Assembly (NCBI GenBank): GCA_030601965.1
Contig: JAUWAR010000087.1
Location: forward strand, 1 to 5,209
Origin: a bacterium
Lineage (GTDB): Bacteria > Hydrothermota > UBA3073 > JACQXS01 > JAUWAR01
Reading direction: 5' to 3'
DNA: 5,209 nt
Both the position numbers and the translations under genes were made by a program. Numbering within the stretch: position 1 is the first letter of the stretch; every line of letters starts with the position of its first letter. Under the pieces are notes generated by a model. The model worked only from the letters and a program-made list of their open reading frames with translations. It was not told the DNA's origin and did not search any database. Shown here piece after piece: positions 1 to 4,770 of this stretch.

Positions 1-192
1 GAAGAAATTAAAATACCAAAAAATATATCATTTAATAAGTTGGTAGAGACCTTTTGTAAATACACTGAAGATGATTATTACGAATGGCTAAAAGATAATT
101 TCAAGAGTTTCTTTAACCATGGAAATCCGCACTGGAACTGGATTAAAGAACGAATTGAGCACTATTCAAAAGATTATATTGCAAAACTATGA
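1..192 (+). CDS. 3' end of an unrecognised protein gene (partial)
   Basis: An open frame runs from the first base of the window to a TGA at 190-192, giving the last 63 residues of a protein whose start lies upstream. The fragment is soluble-looking, with no membrane segment. It is rich in aromatic and charged residues, with a notable NPHWNWIKERI stretch near the C-terminus and a predicted helical end (IEHYSKDYIAKL). I do not recognise the family. Its stop overlaps the pyrE start in an ATGA (189-192), the typical arrangement of translationally coupled genes. Together with matching base composition, this supports it as a real gene end rather than a chance frame. Nothing here lets me assign a function, and pyrimidine synthesis by association would be a guess. 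Confidence 0.6.
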   Translation, partial: EEIKIPKNISFNKLVETFCKYTEDDYYEWLKDNFKSFFNHGNPHWNWIKERIEHYSKDYIAKL

Positions 193-767
193 CAAATTTT
201 GAAGATATATTCAAAAAGATAGGAATGATAAAGGAAGGGCATTTCCTTCTTGCTTCTGGGCTCCATAGTGGAATATATTTTGAGAAGTTCAGACTACTTG
301 AACATCCAGAATACTTATCTATTTTTACTAATAAGATTGCAGAATATTTTAAAGATGAAGATTTTGAGACAGTGGCAGGTCCAACTACTGGTGGGATTGT
401 TATCGCATACGAGGTTGCCAAAATTCTTGACAAAAGATGTATTTTTGCGGAAAAAACAGAACAGGGTAGGGATTTTCTAAGAGGATATAAAATAAAAAAA
501 GGAGAGAAAATCCTTATTGTAGATGATGTTTTTACTACTGGAAGTTCAATAAAAGATGTGATTGCCGCTGTAAAAAATAGAGGAGCCATTGTTACTGGTA
601 TTGGTATAATTGTGGATAGAAGTGACCCCGCACTTATACATAAGTGCGGGGCTGATTTTGGCATCCCATTTTTTGCAGTTTATAAAAAGATTGTAAAGAA
701 CTATACTCCTGATAATTGTCCCTTTTGTAAAAAGGGAATAAAACTTGTAAAATTAGGAGGAAAATGA
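189..767 (+). CDS. pyrE: Orotate phosphoribosyltransferase, Thermus-family type
   Basis: PyrE transfers ribose-5-phosphate from PRPP to orotate, giving OMP, the fifth step of de novo UMP synthesis in the cytoplasm. The 192-residue product carries the N-terminal substrate motif GHFLLASGLHSGIYF (residues 17-31), a flexible catalytic loop region (EKTEQGRDFLRGYK, 88-101), and the diagnostic PRPP-binding signature ILIVDDVFTTGSS (108-120) with the Asp-Asp pair D112/D113. The C-terminal NCPFCKKG (Cys177 and Cys180) is typical of the Thermus-family subgroup (TIGR01367-like) rather than the E. coli type; the length also fits that subgroup. The start overlaps the preceding stop (ATGA) and has no clear Shine-Dalgarno, so translation is probably coupled. 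The stop overlaps the ftsH start in a second ATGA. Residues 146-154 are encoded by a perfect palindrome (see repeat at 626-651) that looks inserted between the conserved VDRS and FGIPFFAV segments. Confidence 0.95.
   Translation: MTNFEDIFKKIGMIKEGHFLLASGLHSGIYFEKFRLLEHPEYLSIFTNKIAEYFKDEDFETVAGPTTGGIVIAYEVAKILDKRCIFAEKTEQGRDFLRGYKIKKGEKILIVDDVFTTGSSIKDVIAAVKNRGAIVTGIGIIVDRSDPALIHKCGADFGIPFFAVYKKIVKNYTPDNCPFCKKGIKLVKLGGK
626..651. repeat. Perfect 11-bp palindrome with 4-nt loop inside pyrE
   Basis: CCCCGCACTTA (626-636) is followed by the loop TACA and its exact reverse complement (641-651). It is the strongest simple hairpin in the window and much richer in G+C than the surrounding gene. It lies within pyrE codons 146-155 (DPALIHKCGA), in a surface-loop position between VDRS and DFGIPFFAV where family members usually have only a few residues. 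I infer an in-frame palindromic insertion. It is not a normal terminator: it lies inside an open frame and is not followed directly by a T-run (CTGATTTTGG follows). It could also act as an RNA hairpin that affects message stability within the operon. Confidence 0.85.
755..760 (+). promoter_or_regulatory. Shine-Dalgarno AGGAGG of ftsH
   Basis: A full-consensus AGGAGG lies inside the last codons of pyrE, only 3 nt before the ATG at 764. That spacing is shorter than ideal. The next in-frame ATG, at 782, has an AAGGGA 6 nt upstream, so translation could start at either one (M1 or M7). The ATGA overlap with the pyrE stop favours 764. This is the only textbook-strength ribosome binding site seen among the gene starts here. 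Confidence 0.7.
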
Positions 768-2659
768 ATAAAGGGAATAGAATGCAGAGGAAAGTGAAAA
801 GACCTACACCACAAAGGAAAAAGTCGGAGAAGAAACCTTCTTTCCTAAAAGGAGTTTTTCCCTGGCTTATCCTTTTCCTCATTATGTTGGTTCTTTTCAG
901 GGTAGAAAGTGCGAGAAGGACTCAGGTAATGACTATCTCCTACAGTGAATTTCGTAATTACATAGAAGACGATAGAATAGAGAAAGTAACTTTCATAGAT
1001 AAGGACATAAGGGGAACCTTTAAGACTTCTGTCTTCCTGCCTGCCGACAGGCAAGGAAAGGAGGAACTTGAATTTAGAACTTTCAGAACTACTATACCAT
1101 TTGAGGATACTGAACTTGTAGAAAGGCTTTATGAAAAGAATATTTTAGTTGAATCAAGGTCTGGTGCCGGTATATGGAATGCTATCTGGCCATTTCTTCC
1201 ATTTGTAGGTATCGTTGTCATATGGATTCTTCTGCTCAGGCAGATGCAACAGGGTCCAAAAGGTGTATTATCGTTTGGCAAGAGTCGTGCAAAACTTACA
1301 TCTAAGGATGTACCTAAAGTGAGTTTTGATGATGTGGCTGGTGTTGAAGAGGCAAAGGAAGATCTTAAAGAAGTAATTGAATTCTTAAAATCACCCCAGA
1401 AATTTCAAAAATTAGGTGCAAAAATTCCTAAGGGGATATTGCTTCTTGGACCTCCTGGCACTGGAAAGACACTTTTAGCAAGGGCAGTTTCAGGAGAGGC
1501 AAAGGTTCCATTCTTTTCTATGTCAGGTTCAGATTTTGTGGAACTTTTTGTCGGTGTCGGTGCCTCAAGAGTAAGAGACTTGTTTGAAAAAGGCAAAAAA
1601 AACGCACCTTGTATAGTCTTTATAGATGAACTTGATGCAGTGGGAAGGCATAGAGGTGCAGGTATTGGAGGTGGTCATGATGAAAGAGAGCAAACGCTTA
1701 ATGCCCTTCTTGTTGAGATGGATGGTTTTACAGCCAATCAAGGTGTGATTCTTATTGCTGCCACAAACAGACCAGATGTGCTTGACCCAGCACTCCTCAG
1801 ACCAGGTAGGTTTGATAGGCAGATAATTGTAGATAGACCAGATATAAGAGGCAGGGAAGGTATTTTTAAGGTGCATACAAAAAAGATGCCACTTGCAAAG
1901 GATGTGAAGCCAGATGTAATTGCAAGAATAATACCCGGATTTTCAGGGGCAGATATAGCAAATATGATAAATGAGGCATCTCTTCTTGCGGCAAAGAAGA
2001 AAAAGAAGAGAGTTGAAATGGTAGATTTTGAATCTGCAAGAGATAAGATTCTTATGGGTGCTGAACGAAAAAGTCTTATTATTTCAGAGCAAGAGAAAAA
2101 AGGTATTGCTTATCACGAGTCAGGACATGTGCTTGTTGCAAAAAACATGAAAGAAGCCGACCCCATTCATAAGGTTACAATTATCCCAAGAGGTATGTCA
2201 CTTGGAGTCACACAGCCACTTCCTGTTGATGAGAGAAGGAATTTTTCAAAGGAATATTGTATTTCACAACTTACAACATTACTTGGTGGAAGAGCTGCAG
2301 AGGTAATTGCCCTTTCAACTATTACAACGGGTGCACAGAATGATATTGAACAGGCAACAGCCCTTGCGCGCAAGATGGTTTGTGAATGGGGAATGAGTGA
2401 AAAGATGGGACCCATTAGCTTTGGGAAAAAGGAGGAAGAGATATTTCTTGGAAGAGAGATCGCAAAACACAGAGATTACTCTGAAGAGACTGCAAAAGCT
2501 ATAGATAAAGAAGTGAAGATACTTGTAGAAGAGGCGCAGAAAGGAGCAAAAAGAATAATAAGAGATAATATAGATAATCTTCATAAAATAGCAAAGAGAT
2601 TGCTTGAGAAAGAGGTTTTGACAGGAGAAGAGATAGATAAAATAATAAAATCCGAATAA
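764..2659 (+). CDS. ftsH: ATP-dependent zinc metalloprotease FtsH
   Basis: FtsH is a hexameric membrane-anchored AAA+ protease that extracts and degrades misfolded membrane proteins and short-lived regulators. The 631-residue length matches the family. A basic N-terminus leads to membrane segment 1 (about 31-47), an extracytoplasmic domain (about 50-138) and membrane segment 2 (about 141-158). The AAA+ domain follows, with Walker A GPPGTGKT (229-236), pore loop FVG (262-264), Walker B VFIDELDAVG (285-294) and the second region of homology with arginine fingers R346 and R349. The peptidase domain has the zinc motif HESGH (H451, E452, H455; the usual Ala is Ser here) and the third ligand D527 in TTGAQNDIEQAT. 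All catalytic residues are present, so it should be active. A lysine run (411-415) lies at the end of the AAA+ lid. The start overlaps the pyrE stop; M7 is an alternative start. Residues 91-98 come from a palindromic repeat in the extracytoplasmic loop. Confidence 0.97.
   Translation: MNKGNRMQRKVKRPTPQRKKSEKKPSFLKGVFPWLILFLIMLVLFRVESARRTQVMTISYSEFRNYIEDDRIEKVTFIDKDIRGTFKTSVFLPADRQGKEELEFRTFRTTIPFEDTELVERLYEKNILVESRSGAGIWNAIWPFLPFVGIVVIWILLLRQMQQGPKGVLSFGKSRAKLTSKDVPKVSFDDVAGVEEAKEDLKEVIEFLKSPQKFQKLGAKIPKGILLLGPPGTGKTLLARAVSGEAKVPFFSMSGSDFVELFVGVGASRVRDLFEKGKKNAPCIVFIDELDAVGRHRGAGIGGGHDEREQTLNALLVEMDGFTANQGVILIAATNRPDVLDPALLRPGRFDRQIIVDRPDIRGREGIFKVHTKKMPLAKDVKPDVIARIIPGFSGADIANMINEASLLAAKKKKKRVEMVDFESARDKILMGAERKSLIISEQEKKGIAYHESGHVLVAKNMKEADPIHKVTIIPRGMSLGVTQPLPVDERRNFSKEYCISQLTTLLGGRAAEVIALSTITTGAQNDIEQATALARKMVCEWGMSEKMGPISFGKKEEEIFLGREIAKHRDYSEETAKAIDKEVKILVEEAQKGAKRIIRDNIDNLHKIAKRLLEKEVLTGEEIDKIIKSE
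1034..1058. repeat. GC-rich imperfect palindrome inside ftsH
   Basis: TGCCTG (1038-1043), loop CCGA, and CAGGCA (1048-1053) form a perfect stem. It is extended by TTCC (1034-1037) and GGAA (1055-1058) across a single bulged A at 1054, giving ten pairs in all. It encodes roughly FLPADRQG (residues 91-98) in the extracytoplasmic domain of FtsH, a loop that tolerates length variation. Its C+G content contrasts with the flanking AT-rich gene. Similar CTGCCTGCCG/CAGGCAGG palindromes are, from memory, abundant dispersed repeats in several candidate-phylum genomes, but I cannot confirm that here. Confidence 0.7.
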
Positions 2660-2672
2660 CAAGAACCGAAAC

Positions 2673-2720
2673 GGAGTTAATCCGTGAGGATTTTAAATAA
2701 AAGGCTTACGCCTTAACTCC
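2673..2720. repeat. 48-bp nested inverted repeat, two 22-nt arms with covarying hairpins
   Basis: This element fills most of the ftsH-folP gap. The arm on the + strand (2673-2694) reads GGAGTTAA, then stem-loop TCC GTGA GGA, then TTTT. The arm on the - strand (2720 back to 2699) reads GGAGTTAA, then GGC GTAA GCC, then TTTT. AAAT (2695-2698) separates them. The outer GGAGTTAA and TTAACTCC are exact reverse complements. Each arm also folds locally: AATCC-GTGA-GGATT at 2679-2692 and AAGGC-TTAC-GCCTT at 2701-2714. The stems differ between arms but stay paired, and each loop is a GNRA tetraloop on its own strand. The RNA could form a three-way junction (outer stem GGAGTT/AACTCC) or one long interrupted hairpin. 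It may also affect translation of folP, which starts 8 nt later. The T-runs are only 4 nt, so I do not call it a terminator. Confidence 0.85.
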
Positions 2721-2722
2721 AA

Positions 2723-2734
2723 CCTCAAATGAGG
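2723..2734 (+). promoter_or_regulatory. Small hairpin over the folP start codon; no Shine-Dalgarno
   Basis: CCTC (2723-2726), loop AAAT, and GAGG (2731-2734) are complementary and enclose the folP ATG at 2729-2731. The 8 nt between the upstream repeat and the ATG (AACCTCAA) contain no purine-rich ribosome binding site. The nearest GGAG (2673-2676) is tied up in the repeat's outer stem and lies 52 nt away. This suggests weak or structured initiation of folP, possibly because the repeat displaced the original leader. A 4-bp stem alone is weak evidence. Confidence 0.35.
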
Positions 2735-3994
2735 ATTCTTGATATACAGAGTGTGAAAGATGCACGGGAAGAGATTGGAAAGATAGGGGTTGATAGTGCT
2801 AAAGTTGCCTTCGGCAAATCTAAAGTTGCCTTTGGCAAATCTGCTTATGACCATTTGCTTCCTAAACTATTTAATACTGTAATTAAAATTGATGGAGTTA
2901 GTGTGGGTGCTGCCAATATAATTAAACAGACAGCCTTGTCTTGTGGCACAGATGCCGCAGTGGCAAGAGGTGTGATTACTGGTGAGGTAAAAAAATCTGG
3001 TGTCTTGCTTTTTGGCAATTATAGACAGATTGAGAATATTGCTCTAAAAATCACAGACCAACCATTTGGGCTATCAAGGATTTCAAGGGAGATGCTGAAA
3101 CTTATTAAATCTCAAATCTCAAATCTAAAATCTCAAATCTGTTTAAATCTTAAAAAACATAAATTTGATTTTACAAGAACATATATCTGTGGTGTTATAA
3201 ATGTCACGCCTGACTCGTTTTCTGATGGGGGCATCTATCTTGATAAAGAGAGAGCAATTGACAGAGCCTATCAGATTGTTGAAGAGGGAGCAGATATGAT
3301 TGATATTGGTGGTGAATCTACAAGACCTGGCGCAGACAGGGTATCAGTAAAGGAAGAACTTAAAAGGGTAATGCCTGTAATTGAAGGTTTGTCCCAGAAC
3401 TCCCGCTCAACTCTCAACTCTCAACTCTGTTTATCTATTGATACCTATAAAAGTGAGGTTGCAAAAGAGGCACTTGAGGCTGGATGTGAAATCGTAAATG
3501 ATATATCAGGCTTGAGATTTGATAATGATATGGAAGATGTGATAGCAGAGTATGATGCTGGATGTATAATTACACATATAAAAGGGAAACCGAGGGATAT
3601 GCAGAAAAATCCCCATTATGAATCTGTTATAGATGAAATAATAGATTATTTGAAGGAAGGTATAGAGATTGCAGAGAAGAGTGGAATAAAATCTGATAGA
3701 ATTATGATAGACCCGGGTATAGGTTTTGGAAAAAGAAACCCGGGGGATAATCTTCTTATTATCAAAAAACTCAAAGAATTCAAAGTCTTTTCAAAACCAA
3801 TTTTTATTGGGATTTCAAGAAAGTCATTTATAGATAAAGTGTTGCACCTTCCCATAGAGGAGAGGGTTGAAGGCTCTTTAGCGGCAAGTGTGATTGCTAT
3901 TCTTAATGGGGCGAATATACTTCGGACACATGATGTAAAGGAAACAGTAAAAGCAGCAAAGATGGCAGACGTCATAACCCATGGATTTTATTAA
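2729..3994 (+). CDS. folP: Dihydropteroate synthase with N-terminal extension domain
   Basis: DHPS joins p-aminobenzoate to dihydropterin pyrophosphate, giving dihydropteroate in folate synthesis; it is the sulfonamide target. The catalytic TIM barrel occupies about residues 150-421. Its motifs in order are NVTPDSFSDGG (158-168), DIGGESTRPGA (192-202), SIDTYK (236-241), NDISGL (257-262), THIKGKPRDMQ (282-292), DPGIGFGK (328-335), SRKSF (363-367), EGSLAA (381-386) and RTHD (399-402). At 421 residues it exceeds the usual 270-290 because of a domain of about 125 residues in front, beginning MRILDIQS. I believe this extension occurs in other two-domain DHPS proteins; its role is unknown to me. 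MRIL fits the family start, although no Shine-Dalgarno precedes it. Three in-frame repeat tracts add residues: 25-38 (KVAFGKS twice), 127-140 in the interdomain linker, and 223-233 just before SIDTYK. The 3' end overlaps cdaA by 14 nt. Confidence 0.95.
   Translation: MRILDIQSVKDAREEIGKIGVDSAKVAFGKSKVAFGKSAYDHLLPKLFNTVIKIDGVSVGAANIIKQTALSCGTDAAVARGVITGEVKKSGVLLFGNYRQIENIALKITDQPFGLSRISREMLKLIKSQISNLKSQICLNLKKHKFDFTRTYICGVINVTPDSFSDGGIYLDKERAIDRAYQIVEEGADMIDIGGESTRPGADRVSVKEELKRVMPVIEGLSQNSRSTLNSQLCLSIDTYKSEVAKEALEAGCEIVNDISGLRFDNDMEDVIAEYDAGCIITHIKGKPRDMQKNPHYESVIDEIIDYLKEGIEIAEKSGIKSDRIMIDPGIGFGKRNPGDNLLIIKKLKEFKVFSKPIFIGISRKSFIDKVLHLPIEERVEGSLAASVIAILNGANILRTHDVKETVKAAKMADVITHGFY
2801..2842. 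repeat. Two tandem 21-bp units with internal palindrome, in folP
   Basis: Two adjacent 21-bp units (2801-2821 and 2822-2842) differ at one base (C or T in the TTC/TTT centre). Each begins AAAGTTGCC and ends GGCAAATCT, and each contains the small palindrome TTGCC-TTC-GGCAA (TTT in unit 2). As 21 is a multiple of three, the reading frame is kept and the protein gains KVAFGKS twice (residues 25-38). They fall in the N-terminal domain after the conserved IGVDSA. The near-identity of the copies suggests a recent duplication. Confidence 0.9.
3106..3140. repeat. Heptamer array (five NAAATCT units) in the folP linker
   Basis: Five consecutive 7-bp units read TAAATCT, CAAATCT, CAAATCT, AAAATCT and CAAATCT, with a further TAAATCT nearby at 3144-3150. 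A 7-bp period runs through all three codon phases, so the protein reads KSQISNLKSQIC with no clean amino-acid repeat. The array sits exactly between the N-terminal domain and the catalytic barrel, where extra residues should be tolerated. It belongs with the CAACTCT array at 3408, whose unit differs by one base. It resembles the STRR heptamer repeats known in cyanobacteria. Confidence 0.85.
3408..3428. repeat. Heptamer array (three CAACTCT units) in folP
   Basis: Three exact CAACTCT units follow a degenerate copy (AACTCCCGCT at 3398-3407). They encode part of QNSRSTLNSQLC (223-234), an added loop between the helix ending VIEGL and the strand carrying SIDTYK in the catalytic barrel. The array ends CAACTCTGTTTA (3422-3433), which matches the end of the other heptamer array, CAAATCTGTTTA (3134-3145), at 11 of 12 bases. 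The two arrays therefore share both unit type and 3' boundary. Confidence 0.8.
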
Positions 3995-4724
3995 ATTTCA
4001 GTTTCTTGATATTATTGACATAGTTATAGTAGCACTTGTTATTTATTATTTTTTATCATTTATTAAGGGGACAAGGGCTATTCAGATGTTGGTTGGATTA
4101 GCATTTATACTTATAATAGCCCTTGTATCGGATTTCTTGAAATTTGGAACATTATCGTGGATTATGAGTGGATTTAAGGCAATCTGGGTTGTGGCATTTG
4201 TAATTCTCTTCCAACCAGAAATAAGGAATGCCCTTACAAGGATTGGAAAGACAAGGATTGCAAAATTTATCACCAAGAGGGAAGAGGAAAAGGCACTTAT
4301 GAATGAAATTATTGAGGGGACACTTATGCTTAAAGAAAGAGGTATAGGTGGACTGATTGTGATTGCACGAGAGATAGGTCTTAAAACATGGATAGAAAAA
4401 GGGACGATGGTTGATGCAAGGGTTTCAGGTGCACTTATTAATACAATATTTACTCCCTATTCACCACTTCACGATGGAGCGATTATAATAAAGGAAGATT
4501 CTATAGTTGCCGCAAGATGTATTTTGCCTCTTTCTGATAGCCCTACTCTGGACCATACACTTGGAACAAGACACAGGGCAGCTCTGGGACTTTCAGAGAT
4601 TACAGATGCTGTCTGTATATGTGTCTCAGAAGAAAAGAGCACTGTCTCTATGGCAATAAATGGTAAGTTTATGAAGAATATTTCTAAAGAAAAGTTGCAA
4701 AGAGAATTAACAGGAGTATTCTAA
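3981..4724 (+). CDS. cdaA: Membrane-anchored diadenylate cyclase CdaA
   Basis: CdaA condenses two ATP into the second messenger c-di-AMP, which controls potassium and osmolyte uptake and cell-wall homeostasis. The 247-residue product has the expected layout: three membrane segments (about 11-27, 35-51 and 66-78), a basic helical linker (about 80-110), then the DAC (DisA_N) domain. The catalytic DGA motif (165-167, in SPLHDGAIII) and the RHR motif (197-199, in LGTRHRAALG) are both intact, so it should be active. Length matches B. subtilis CdaA (YbbP). The ATG lies within the end of folP, overlapping it by 14 nt in another frame. No strong Shine-Dalgarno precedes it, so coupling to folP translation is likely. 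The usual partner genes cdaR (YbbR domain) and glmM do not follow directly; a DUF2723 gene does. No repeat tract is seen inside this gene, unlike the three complete genes before it. Confidence 0.95.
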   Translation: MDFIKFQFLDIIDIVIVALVIYYFLSFIKGTRAIQMLVGLAFILIIALVSDFLKFGTLSWIMSGFKAIWVVAFVILFQPEIRNALTRIGKTRIAKFITKREEEKALMNEIIEGTLMLKERGIGGLIVIAREIGLKTWIEKGTMVDARVSGALINTIFTPYSPLHDGAIIIKEDSIVAARCILPLSDSPTLDHTLGTRHRAALGLSEITDAVCICVSEEKSTVSMAINGKFMKNISKEKLQRELTGVF

Positions 4725-4730
4725 AGAAAG

Positions 4731-4762
4731 GTTAAAAAGTTAAAAGGTTGAAAAGTTAAAAA
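4731..4762. repeat. Four tandem 8-bp units between cdaA and the DUF2723 gene
   Basis: The units are GTTAAAAA, GTTAAAAG, GTTGAAAA and GTTAAAAA, end to end. They fill most of the 46-nt gap after the cdaA stop. They are followed by GAGAG (4763-4767), which lies 3 nt before the next ATG and is the only candidate ribosome binding site. The unit length (8) and sequence differ from the heptamers in folP, so this is a separate repeat family. There is no stem and no terminator. Confidence 0.85.
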
Positions 4763-4770
4763 GAGAGATA

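Noticed and set aside
143..664. Long minus-strand open frame opposite pyrE
   Set aside because: It is a shadow of pyrE. The + strand product has all family motifs; the minus-strand product shows none.
1405..2662. Several minus-strand open frames opposite ftsH
   Set aside because: They lie under a fully supported ftsH with intact motifs, and their products are low-complexity or resemble nothing known.
2679..2714. Bidirectional Rho-independent terminator between ftsH and folP
   Set aside because: The stems are only 5 bp and each T-run is 4 nt. The same-strand folP follows at once with no visible promoter, so a structured repeat fits better.
3107..3428. Possible CRISPR array
   Set aside because: The units are 7 bp in direct tandem with no spacers, and they lie in a coding frame.
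3711..3744. Two CCCGGG sites forming a possible inverted repeat in folP
   Set aside because: They are explained by codons of the conserved DPGIGFGK motif and the nearby NPGDN; the arms are 6 bp with a long loop.
4236..4260. Direct repeat ACAAGGATTG twice in cdaA
   Set aside because: It encodes TRIGK-TRIAK in the basic linker helix. Ten bases at 15-nt spacing can arise from coding for a repetitive helix and show no palindrome or further copies.
4725..4770. Terminator or promoter after cdaA
   Set aside because: There is no stem-loop. The AT-rich stretch is a tandem octamer array with no recognisable -35/-10 pair.
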